Of a stretch of DNA of 64,000 bases, positions 52,428-59,895 are shown piece by piece. The notes beneath the pieces are model-generated. The model was not told the origin of the DNA. It was given only the letters and a program-made list of their open reading frames with translations, and did no database searches. The DNA lies in the NCBI GenBank assembly GCA_964607445.1, contig CAZSKN010000003.1, positions 62,001-126,000 on the forward strand. The letters are read 5' to 3'. The stretch comes from CALCKU01 sp964607445. Its GTDB lineage: Bacteria > Pseudomonadota > Alphaproteobacteria > Caulobacterales > Maricaulaceae. The translations under genes and the position numbers were made by a program. How positions within the stretch are numbered: position 1 is the stretch's first letter; every line of letters begins with the position of its first letter.

Positions 52428-53338
52428 TATGCCGAGCGTCCTATATGCATCTCTCCACGGTCTCGGGCCAATTCGATTTGCTTTTGTCGTTCTGAAAATC
52501 GGGCTTTTTGCGTTGCGCTCATATTGTCATGGCATCGAGGGCAGGCGACACCCTTTATATATAATGGCGAGGTTTTATCGGTTTCAGTGATGGGATAACG
52601 ACAGGCAAAACATTGATCATACTGGCTTTGTGCGAGTCCATGAGTGACAGCAACCCTTTGGTCAAAGACAAAACAGTCGCCTTCCCACATACTGTTGTCG
52701 CGGGTTTGGGTTTCCAAATATTTTAAAATCCCGCCTTTGAGATGATAAACATCTTCAAAGCCATTTTGTTTCATATAAGAACTGGCTTTTTCACAGCGAA
52801 TACCGCCTGTGCAAAACATAGCAACTTTCGGCTTGTTTAAAATATTAGCGTGATCTTCGACCCATTGGGGAAACTCGCGAAACGTCTGTGTTTCCGGATT
52901 TAGCGCGCCCTGGAAGGTGCCGATCTCTACTTCATAATCATTACGGGTATCAATGAGGACAACGTCTGGATCGGAAATGAGCGCGTTCCAATCTTTCGGA
53001 TCTACATATGTTCCGACGATTTCATTGGGGTCGACACCGTCCACCCCCATCGTCACTATTTCCTTTTTGAGTCTGACTTTCATGCGGTAAAAGGGTAATG
53101 TGGTCGCGCGACTTTCTTTGTGCTCAAGATGTTTGAGCCGGAAATCGGCACGTAAAAAATCAAGCAAGTCGGATATTGCACTATCTGTGCCCGCAATTGT
53201 GCCGTTTATACCTTCACGGGCTAAAAGCAAGGTTCCCTTTATATCCAAGAGATCGCACATATCTTGGAGCGGAGGTTTCAGATGTTGATAATCTGATAAC
53301 CGCGTAAAATGATATAATGCTGCGACGCAATATGTCAT
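52427..53338 (-). CDS. trhO: tRNA uridine(34) hydroxylase (rhodanese YceA)
   Basis: Hydroxylates U34 in tRNA, the oxygen-dependent step toward 5-(carboxymethoxy)uridine. The 303-residue protein has the N-terminal acylphosphatase-like domain (LYHFTRLSDY, ILREGING-like GTLLLAREGINGT). A rhodanese domain follows with active Cys in MFCTGGIRCEKAS, then a C-terminal cysteine-rich part (CFACRYPI, CPRCHD). Length and the CTGGIRCEK loop are diagnostic. It is followed directly by a GST gene. Confidence 0.94.
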   Translation of the reverse strand: MTYCVAALYHFTRLSDYQHLKPPLQDMCDLLDIKGTLLLAREGINGTIAGTDSAISDLLDFLRADFRLKHLEHKESRATTLPFYRMKVRLKKEIVTMGVDGVDPNEIVGTYVDPKDWNALISDPDVVLIDTRNDYEVEIGTFQGALNPETQTFREFPQWVEDHANILNKPKVAMFCTGGIRCEKASSYMKQNGFEDVYHLKGGILKYLETQTRDNSMWEGDCFVFDQRVAVTHGLAQSQYDQCFACRYPITETDKTSPLYIKGVACPRCHDNMSATQKARFSERQKQIELARDRGEMHIGRSA

Positions 53339-53366
53339 AAATTTACTCTTATATATTTTGCACAGT

Positions 53367-53407
53367 TATAAGGTTCAGCTGTATCTGTGTCTTAAAGCTG
53401 CCTTATA
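53367..53407. other. Hairpin between trhO and a lipoprotein gene
   Basis: TATAAGG-TT-CAGCT (53367-53380) pairs with AGCTG-CCTTATA (53396-53407), 12 base pairs with a two-base bulge. It lies 25 bp past the lipoprotein stop and may end that transcript, but no U-run follows on the minus strand. Confidence 0.4.
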
Positions 53408-53431
53408 CTGTGTCGTGTCTGATATGAAAGT

Positions 53432-53887
53432 CTAAACCGCGTTTTGAGATGTCGGCAGAGGTTGTATCAAGGCCTTATATCGATCGAAATTTTCAATAAA
53501 ATTGATGAGATTATCTGGTAAGCCCTGATTACGCATAAATCCTGTCATAGCCTTGCTAATGATTTCCGGGTCATTACATGTACTGGCCAAAGTTTTTAAA
53601 TCTTTCATGCCGCGGCCCGACAGCAGTTCGTTTTCCAGACTTTTTATCGAATTGCTGAGCGTCCACAATTGAAGCGGGCCGGGTTTGCGGCCTTTAGCCC
53701 AACTCTTTGCGGCATTTTTTATAGCTTTCATTGAGCTTTGTGTCCGACCTTCTATCCGCGATACGGCCTTATCGGCGCGCGCGTTAATCCATTCGGAAGT
53801 GCATATTTTCGCCGGATCGGGTGTGCTGGCACATGCCGGTAAAGCAAGAAGGCTCAGGGTCAATATTAAGACGCGAAAGTCAGGCAT
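53432..53887 (-). CDS. Uncharacterised small lipoprotein
   Basis: A 151-residue protein with a clear lipoprotein signal peptide and lipobox LALPAC (Cys19). A mostly helical, basic mature part follows, with two cysteines (KICTSEW, STCND). No family recognised. Conserved-looking features are a WxxxRADKAVSRIEGR segment and a hydrophobic GLPDNLINFIENFDRY near the end. It is transcribed away from xdhC across a 517-bp spacer. It is probably in the outer membrane; role unknown. Confidence 0.75.
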   Translation of the reverse strand: MPDFRVLILTLSLLALPACASTPDPAKICTSEWINARADKAVSRIEGRTQSSMKAIKNAAKSWAKGRKPGPLQLWTLSNSIKSLENELLSGRGMKDLKTLASTCNDPEIISKAMTGFMRNQGLPDNLINFIENFDRYKALIQPLPTSQNAV

Positions 53888-54404
53888 AAAATCTCCAGTT
53901 TATATGGGTATTATTTATCTAATCAGTCCTGCGGGTGACAGCAAATTAAAATATCTCCCATTTCGCAGTATAGATGAAGGCGCAGGCTATAATGGCTGGT
54001 TTTCTGCATCGAATATTAGGAATGAAACGTGAATTTAAAGCGCATGGGCGAGCTGGGGCGCAAATTAGCTCAGCCCATGCTGGTGTTGGACCGTAGTCCT
54101 ACACATGTTTTGAGTACGCTTTGTTTCGTTGTGTGTCCAGAGCGTAATGGCATATATCAGAGTTTATTTTATCACAAATATGTCATATAGATAATAGGAC
54201 GTTAAATTTAAGGTTTGTTAAGGGCTGAGGTCCGATTTTCGGTCAATTTGGCTGTTCCGGCGAGGTCTGAATCCAGCTCCTTTATTCGATTCACATTTGC
54301 GCCTGTTACTTGGTAACATCAGGGTGCGGCGCTTTATTTTCTAAAACGGTCTTAAATGCTCGTAAAGCCTAGTCAGGTCTTCTTTCGCTGTGTAAACCAA
54401 GCTT
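53888..54404. other. 517-bp intergenic region with a strong hairpin
   Basis: Divergent spacer between the lipoprotein and xdhC genes. It contains a 13-bp stem GCATGGGC-GAGCT / AGCTC-A-GCCCATGC at 54042-54080. A second hairpin, TGTTAC-TTG-GTAACA, lies at 54304-54318, and two GANTC sites at 54269 and 54288. A 24-codon frame at 54022 covers the first hairpin and is not credible. No gene or clear promoter was found. Confidence 0.5.
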
Positions 54405-55262
54405 ATGCGTCCGTTAAATGATATTGGAGATCATCCCGAGGCTTTATTTGCCTTTGCGATTGCAGAAATGACCGCTGGTCGCGATATTATATTGGTGCTT
54501 ATAACGGATATTGAAGGCTCTTCGTCAAGGCGTATTGGAACACCGATGATTGTGACCGAGGATGGACGTTATGCAGGTTATGTGTCTGCGGGATGTCTGG
54601 ATGCCGATATCGCGGTGCAAGCGCTGGACACTTTAAAAACAGGTAAGCCGCACGCGTCCCGTTACGGGCGAGGTTCGCCTTATATTGATTTGCGTTTGCC
54701 GTGCGGAGGCGGTTTGGACGTTCTTTTCATTCCGCGTCCCGACCTCGCCGAACTCCAAAACGTAAGGTCCGATTTGGTCAATCGCCGTCCCGCCTTATTG
54801 CGGCTTGAATTTATGCATCCCGCCTGTCGTGATAATCCGTTAAAATTTCCATATGCGCCGCAATTACGGGTTTTGATATTTGGTGAAAGCCGCGAGGCGC
54901 TCGCGTTGCAATCGGTTGCCTGGGTAAGCGGGGTCGCACCTGTTATGATGACAGAATTAGGATCAAGGGATCTGGATATGTGGACAGCGGTGGTCTTGAT
55001 GTTTCACGATCATAGCAAGGAAATCGATATCTTACGTCATGCGGTGAAAACCCGGGCCTTTTATATTGGCGCGATGGGGAGCCCCCATAGTCAGGCTGAA
55101 CGCTTAAAAGCCTTAGACGTGATCGGAGTGTCCAAGGCAGAATTGGCGCGCATTAACGGCCCTATCGGCCTTGTCCGGTCTACGCGGGATGCGGGGCGTC
55201 TTGCTATTTCCGTTTTAGCCGAAATATTTGAAGTCGACCGCGTGCGCAAGCCATCCCGGTGA
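54405..55262 (+). CDS. XdhC/CoxI-family molybdoenzyme maturation protein
   Basis: Homologue of XdhC, which binds molybdenum cofactor and helps sulfurate and insert it into xanthine dehydrogenase-family enzymes. In 285 residues the N-terminal domain carries DIEGSSSRRIGTPMIVTEDG and SAGCLDADIA with the conserved Cys. The middle has RLPCGGGLDVLF, and the Rossmann C-terminal domain AFYIGAMGSPHSQAERL and ARINGPIGL. It forms a tight unit with a MocA-like gene (4-bp overlap) and a TSUP gene. The molybdoenzyme itself is not in the window. Confidence 0.9.
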   Translation: MRPLNDIGDHPEALFAFAIAEMTAGRDIILVLITDIEGSSSRRIGTPMIVTEDGRYAGYVSAGCLDADIAVQALDTLKTGKPHASRYGRGSPYIDLRLPCGGGLDVLFIPRPDLAELQNVRSDLVNRRPALLRLEFMHPACRDNPLKFPYAPQLRVLIFGESREALALQSVAWVSGVAPVMMTELGSRDLDMWTAVVLMFHDHSKEIDILRHAVKTRAFYIGAMGSPHSQAERLKALDVIGVSKAELARINGPIGLVRSTRDAGRLAISVLAEIFEVDRVRKPSR

Positions 55263-55882
55263 GGCCCAAATTAGACATAGGGTGTATTTTAGCCAGCGGA
55301 TTCTCGAGACGCTTTGGGACGTCTAATAAATTACTCGAACCTATAGATAATAAACCTATGATCCATTGGAGTGTGCAGGCGCTACGACGGGCCGGATATC
55401 AAGATGTCCACGCTATAATACCAGAGGGTGACACAGAGCTACGCACCTACCTTGAGACAGAAAATGTCGATATTCTTGATAATGGCGCGCCTGCTTTGGG
55501 GCAAAGCCATTCTGTTCGCCTTGCCGCAAGTTTGGCGATAGAGATGCACGCGAAATCTCTTATGATTGTGCTAGGCGATATGCCTTTTATTCCGGCAGCG
55601 CATTTAACGGCATTGCAAAAAAGATTACGAGGGCATGACGCCGTTATGTCTGCGGTTGAACAGATGGGGCGGGATTTATTATTACCGCCCGTCATATTTG
55701 CGCCGCAAGCCTATACCGCTCTTTTACGGATTTCAGGTGATAAAGGGGCGAAGACCGTTTTTGACGCATTGCAGTATACACAAATTGTCTATGCCGCGTC
55801 TGACGTCATGCGCGATATAGATACGCCCAAAGCTCTGCGCCGCATAACAGATGAGGTCGAAGGTAAGGGGCGTGATGTTTAA
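55259..55882 (+). CDS. MobA/MocA-type nucleotidyltransferase
   Basis: A 207-residue NTP transferase that most resembles MocA, the CTP:molybdopterin cytidylyltransferase. The nucleotide motif is CILASGFSRRFGTSNKLLEP, then MIVLGDMPFI (metal Asp), and the sugar/cofactor site follows. The start is GTG 55259, overlapping xdhC as GTGA. Pairing with XdhC supports production of molybdopterin cytosine dinucleotide for a xanthine-dehydrogenase- or aldehyde-oxidase-type enzyme. The specific cofactor is inferred from context. Confidence 0.88.
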   Translation: MRPKLDIGCILASGFSRRFGTSNKLLEPIDNKPMIHWSVQALRRAGYQDVHAIIPEGDTELRTYLETENVDILDNGAPALGQSHSVRLAASLAIEMHAKSLMIVLGDMPFIPAAHLTALQKRLRGHDAVMSAVEQMGRDLLLPPVIFAPQAYTALLRISGDKGAKTVFDALQYTQIVYAASDVMRDIDTPKALRRITDEVEGKGRDV

Positions 55883-56633
55883 ACTGGCGTTATTGTTTCT
55901 GGCAACGGCCATTTTATATGCGATTGTCGGGTTTGGTGGGGGCTCGACATATACGGCTTTACTTGTCTTGGTCGGCACGGATTATGACGTGTTGCCAAAA
56001 ATTACTTTGCTGTGCAACATTATTGTAGTTTCAGGCGGAGTGTGGCGGTTTCACGCAAAAAAATTTATCCCCTGGCAGAAGGTTTGGCCTTTATTTGTAC
56101 TCTCTGTTCCAGCGGCATGGTTTGGCGGACGCCTGCCTGTAAGTGAAGATGTTTTTATCTTTATCTTGGGCTTGACACTGGCGCTTGCGGGGGGGGCTAT
56201 GCTTTTGCAAAAAGAGCGTCCCGACGTCAGTTTTGTAACGGGTAAATGGGGGCAGTCTATAGCCTGGCCTATTCCGCTTATAGGGGCCGGGTTAGGGTTC
56301 GTATCCGGGCTTGTGGGTATTGGCGGCGGGATATTTCTGGCTCCGGTTTTACATTTGATGCGTTGGGGGCACCCGAAGATGATTGCGGGCGTGTGCAGTG
56401 CCTTTATCTTAGTCAACTCCGTCTCGGGCCTTATCGGTCAGATGATGAAGTTTGATAATGTGTCTTCAGCCTTGGCCTTAGCGGCCTATTGGCCACTTTT
56501 TCTGGCCGTGTTGATTGGCGGGCAAATGGGCAGTCGGGCTGGAAGCCATTGGTTGGCTCCACATATTGTCAAACGTATGACGGCTGTGCTTATCCTTATT
56601 GTGGCTGTGCGCTTGCTTTGGTCTTTTTATTAA
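55875..56633 (+). CDS. TSUP-family transporter (TauE/SafE)
   Basis: A 252-residue inner-membrane protein with about eight helices and two related halves, each with a glycine-rich start (AIVGFGGGSTYTALLVLVG and FVSGLVGIGGGIFLAPVL). ATG 55875 has AAGGGG before it and overlaps the upstream gene by 8 bp. TSUP proteins move sulfite, sulfoacetate or similar organic anions; here a link to sulfur handling for molybdenum cofactor maturation is possible but unproven. Convergent with pepP. Confidence 0.9.
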   Translation: MFKLALLFLATAILYAIVGFGGGSTYTALLVLVGTDYDVLPKITLLCNIIVVSGGVWRFHAKKFIPWQKVWPLFVLSVPAAWFGGRLPVSEDVFIFILGLTLALAGGAMLLQKERPDVSFVTGKWGQSIAWPIPLIGAGLGFVSGLVGIGGGIFLAPVLHLMRWGHPKMIAGVCSAFILVNSVSGLIGQMMKFDNVSSALALAAYWPLFLAVLIGGQMGSRAGSHWLAPHIVKRMTAVLILIVAVRLLWSFY

Positions 56634-56649
56634 ACCGTATCAGAATTGT

Positions 56650-58482
56650 TTATAGGGCTGAACAGGCCTGTTTGAGCCAAGATTTCACTTTTTTATCAGC
56701 TATATGCGGGCCAATCTTTGACCAGATTTCCATATGGTAGTCATTCACATAGCTGATCTCCTCTACCGTGAGCAACTCAGTTTGTATTAAAGCCTTGTGC
56801 AATGGAGCCAATGTCAAGTTTTCAAACCCCAGCATAGGCCGTTCTCCCCCGGGAATATCCGTGGCTGGTGTAACAAATTGCAGATTTTCAATACGAATGC
56901 CGTAACCGCCGGTTTTGTAATATCCTGGCTCATTGGACACGATCATACCCGGTTTTAAACCGATCCTATTCGGGAGTTTCGAAATCCGTTGCGGGCCTTC
57001 ATGTACACCTAAAAAAACACCGACGCCGTGCCCGGTGCCGTGGTCATAATCCAAACCTTTCTGCCACAGGGCCATACGGGCTAAAGCGTCCAGATTACTG
57101 CCCGTGGTGCCGTCTGGGAAACGGACACGTGCCAAGGCTATATGGCCTTTTAGAACAAGGGTAAAACGCTCACACATTTCAGCGCTGGGAGTCCCAATAG
57201 GAACAGTTCGCGTAACATCTGTTGTACCGTCTATATATTGTCCCCCGCTATCAATTAAAAATAATGACCCGCGCTCCAGCTTTTTCGTCGTCGCTTTGCT
57301 AACACGGTAATGCACAATGGCACCGTTCGAGCCGGCCCCAGATATGCTTTCAAAACTCAGGTCTTTTAAGACGCCCGTATTCTGCCGGAAATGTTCGAGC
57401 GTCTGCGCGGCGGCGATTTCGTCATAACTTCCGTCTTGAGCTTCTGTATCTAGCCAGTGTAAAAAATGCACCAGTGCCGCGCCGTCGCGTTTATGGGCCT
57501 CCTGTGTGCCTGCAATTTCATCGGTATTTTTACAAGCCTTGGGCAAGGCCACAGGATCGGGTGCCGAAATAATGTTGGCACCGGCAGCCTTAAGCGTGTC
57601 GAAATACCAAGCCGAGGTCACTTGCGGATCCACAATAACGGACTGTCCGCTAATGCCGTCCAAGGCCGGACGCAATGCGTCTTCGGTATGTAAACGCACC
57701 TGATTTCCAAGATGTTGCCTGACAGAATCTGAAAGTTTTTCGGGTTTGATAAATAAATCTACATGACCGTCATCATTTAACACGGCGGTAGACAGGGGCA
57801 GGGGCGTACACATCACATCCTTGCCGCGAATGTTCAATAACCAAGCAATGGACGCTGGAGACGTAATCAAGGCGCAATTGGCGTTTTGTTTGCGTAATAC
57901 ATTTGCCAGCCGTGCTCGCTTATCATTATGGCTTTCACCTGCAAATTGCAAAGGTTGAATTGTTACGAGATGGGACGGGGCGGGAGGACGATCTGTCCAG
58001 GCTTTATCAATCGGGTTCATCGCCACGGGGGTTAAGGTGCCACCTGCGTTTTCTACAGACTGACGAAGCTGGTCTAACGCGATAGGGCTATGTAGGCGGG
58101 CGTCATACCCTATGATGTCACCTGGTTTGACAGATGCGCGCAACCAAGTTTCAATACCTCCGTTTTCTAATCTTGCATATTCAAACAAGGCGTCGTCAAC
58201 TTGGGTGGTAACTTGTAGCGTATAACGTCCGTCTACAAAAACTGCGGCCGTGTCAGACAGGATCGCGGCAGCGCCAGCCGAACCGGTAAAGCCGGACACC
58301 CACATCAAGCGTTCATTGCAATCCGGCAGATATTCGTTTTGATATTCATCTTCATGAGGGACTAAGAAGCCATCGAGTTTCATCGCCTCTAAGACTTGAC
58401 GTAATTTAGGCAGGTTGCGCTGCCCAAATTCAGGGCCGCCTTGAACATCAAAATTCTGTAACGGTGTAAAATCTTGTATCAT
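56650..58482 (-). CDS. pepP: Xaa-Pro aminopeptidase (M24B)
   Basis: Metallopeptidase that removes the residue before proline. The 610-residue protein has two creatinase-like N-terminal domains and the M24 catalytic domain with metal ligands in DSGGQYIDGTTDVTRT (two Asp), GTGHGVGVFLGVHEGP (His), NEPGYY (Glu) and GIRIENL (Glu). The three-domain length matches the eukaryote-like APP1 group frequent in Alphaproteobacteria. No signal peptide, so cytosolic. Complete and isolated from neighbours. Confidence 0.94.
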   Translation of the reverse strand: MIQDFTPLQNFDVQGGPEFGQRNLPKLRQVLEAMKLDGFLVPHEDEYQNEYLPDCNERLMWVSGFTGSAGAAAILSDTAAVFVDGRYTLQVTTQVDDALFEYARLENGGIETWLRASVKPGDIIGYDARLHSPIALDQLRQSVENAGGTLTPVAMNPIDKAWTDRPPAPSHLVTIQPLQFAGESHNDKRARLANVLRKQNANCALITSPASIAWLLNIRGKDVMCTPLPLSTAVLNDDGHVDLFIKPEKLSDSVRQHLGNQVRLHTEDALRPALDGISGQSVIVDPQVTSAWYFDTLKAAGANIISAPDPVALPKACKNTDEIAGTQEAHKRDGAALVHFLHWLDTEAQDGSYDEIAAAQTLEHFRQNTGVLKDLSFESISGAGSNGAIVHYRVSKATTKKLERGSLFLIDSGGQYIDGTTDVTRTVPIGTPSAEMCERFTLVLKGHIALARVRFPDGTTGSNLDALARMALWQKGLDYDHGTGHGVGVFLGVHEGPQRISKLPNRIGLKPGMIVSNEPGYYKTGGYGIRIENLQFVTPATDIPGGERPMLGFENLTLAPLHKALIQTELLTVEEISYVNDYHMEIWSKIGPHIADKKVKSWLKQACSAL

Positions 58483-58701
58483 GAAAGTCTCCGCTGCGTC
58501 AATATAACGTGGTTATTGCTGTCTGATTATAGCCATACTCTGTCCGAGACCACTATAAAATTAAGGATTGAATGTGATCTTTGATAGATCATTTCAGGAT
58601 TTTAGACATAGAATTAACAGAAGGTTTCGCGAGCTATGCAATAATGCATATCTCTATCACGCCTGTGATTGTTCTTATTTTTGAAAAAAACATCTACATA
58701 A

Positions 58702-58734
58702 GGGTCACTAATCGAGACCCGCATAGGGTGGGTC
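58702..58734 (+). promoter_or_regulatory. Alternating hairpin elements before a small gene
   Basis: GGGTC at 58702, GACCC at 58716 and GGGTC at 58730 are spaced exactly 14 bases apart. The middle arm can pair with either outer arm, giving two exclusive hairpins; the second ends 15 bases before the start of the 52-residue gene, close to its ribosome site. It could regulate translation. Confidence 0.35.
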
Positions 58735-58749
58735 AAAATGGAGAGTGAA

Positions 58750-58908
58750 ATGACAACACAGTTTAATGGAACGGAATTTGTCACGGGTTCAACCCGCAAA
58801 TTTGCCCCGACATTTGAAGGCAATCGGTCCCGCCGTGATTTTGAAACATCAAGTGTGATGGGACGTCGTCACGCCCGTCGTGAACGTCGTGCAAATCGCG
58901 CTCTTTAA
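58750..58908 (+). CDS. 52-residue basic protein with own terminator
   Basis: ATG 58750-58752 to TAA 58906-58908, with GGAG 6 bases before the start (ATG 58738 would add four residues). The product begins MTTQFNGTEF, is polar in the middle, and ends with a strongly basic segment (GRRHARRERRANRAL, about 38-52). An intrinsic terminator follows 38 bp after the stop. The ribosome site, clean length and terminator make a real gene likely. The arginine-rich tail suggests RNA, ribosome or DNA binding. No family recognised. Confidence 0.65.
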   Translation: MTTQFNGTEFVTGSTRKFAPTFEGNRSRRDFETSSVMGRRHARRERRANRAL

Positions 58909-58946
58909 TATTTAACTCCTCCCCCCCGAGGGTTAAAGATAAGCAT

Positions 58947-58972
58947 TAAAACCCGGCTTTGGTCGGGTTTTA
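58947..58972. terminator. Strong bidirectional terminator
   Basis: AAAACCCG-gctttggt-CGGGTTTT: an 8-bp stem flanked by A/T on both sides, so it works in both directions. It separates the 52-residue gene from the convergent prmA stop at 58980. Confidence 0.85.
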
Positions 58973-58979
58973 ACTGGGT

Positions 58980-59876
58980 TTAAGCTTTGCGCCCAATGAG
59001 GGTCGTCCACCCTTCGACGGAAGGTTGATGTTCTATGTTCAACCCCGCCGCGTGGTAATGAGCGGCGACCTTATCTGCTTTTTCGTCCAGAATACCGGAT
59101 AAAACGACATGGCCGTTTGGCGTTAAGGCGCCGATTATTTCAGGGGCCAGACCCATTAGGGGTTCGGCCAGAATATTGGCGAAAATAAATTCAAAAGTCC
59201 GGCCTTTCAGGGCGACATGGTCAAACCCATCGGCTTGCACAGCGTCGATAAAGTCTGCCACATTGTTTATTTGCGAGTTTACATGGGTGACGCCAACCGC
59301 GTCAGGGTCTATATCCGTTGCGATTATTTGGCCGCTGCCATAAATGCGTGTGGCTTTGGCATATGCGATGGCTAAAATTCCGGCTCCACACCCAAGGTCT
59401 AGCGCGGTTTTGGGTTTAAAGCCGGCTTGTAAAAGCGCGTTGAGCGCTAGCAAACACCCTTTTGTCGTGCCGTGATGCCCGGTTCCGAAGGCAAGGCCAG
59501 CTTCAATTTGGATGGGGTAGAGACTCTCCTTGGGAATATTATCCTTATCATGTGCACCGTAGATACAAAACGGGCCGGCTATGACCGGTGGTAAACCCTT
59601 TTGGCTACGAGATACCCAGTCCTCATCCTCTAATTGTGTTATGAAACTTTCCATGTCTTTGGGAATATCCAGACCCGAAAAACAGGCTTGGGCACTGTCC
59701 TGAGTTTCAAAGAGTGCCTGAATATGCATGGTTTTCGGTCCGTCTTCAAAAACCGATATCGCGATTGGCGGCGAGGTTAACCCTATGTCTTCATGTTCGA
59801 ATCCCAATTTATCGGAAATATCGAATATACGATGGCTAGGTCCGCGTATGAAAAGCGCGAATGGCGGCGAGGTCAT
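58980..59876 (-). CDS. prmA: Ribosomal protein L11 methyltransferase
   Basis: SAM-dependent enzyme that trimethylates ribosomal protein L11. The 298-residue protein has a small N-terminal recognition domain, then motif I DLGCGAGILAIAYAK (about 158-172), ATDIDPDAV (motif II) and FIFANILAEPL, the PrmA-specific NxLxxP signature (N-I-L-A-E-P-L). The AAAGGA ribosome site lies just before ATG 59876. It follows the lipoprotein gene at 59896 by 19 bp and is probably in one transcript with it and uvrD. Confidence 0.94.
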   Translation of the reverse strand: MTSPPFALFIRGPSHRIFDISDKLGFEHEDIGLTSPPIAISVFEDGPKTMHIQALFETQDSAQACFSGLDIPKDMESFITQLEDEDWVSRSQKGLPPVIAGPFCIYGAHDKDNIPKESLYPIQIEAGLAFGTGHHGTTKGCLLALNALLQAGFKPKTALDLGCGAGILAIAYAKATRIYGSGQIIATDIDPDAVGVTHVNSQINNVADFIDAVQADGFDHVALKGRTFEFIFANILAEPLMGLAPEIIGALTPNGHVVLSGILDEKADKVAAHYHAAGLNIEHQPSVEGWTTLIGRKA

Positions 59877-59895
59877 ATATGTCCTTTACGGCTTT

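Noticed and set aside
54042..54080. TAGCTCAG motif suggesting a tRNA D-arm
   Set aside because: No matching anticodon arm, T-arm or acceptor stem at proper distance; the motif is one side of a hairpin instead.
54022..54096. 24-codon frame in the spacer before xdhC
   Set aside because: Covers a strong hairpin and has no supporting ribosome site.
54209..54224. TTAA-GGTTTG-TTAA before xdhC as a CtrA site
   Set aside because: The spacing is 6, not 7, so it does not match the full-site rule.
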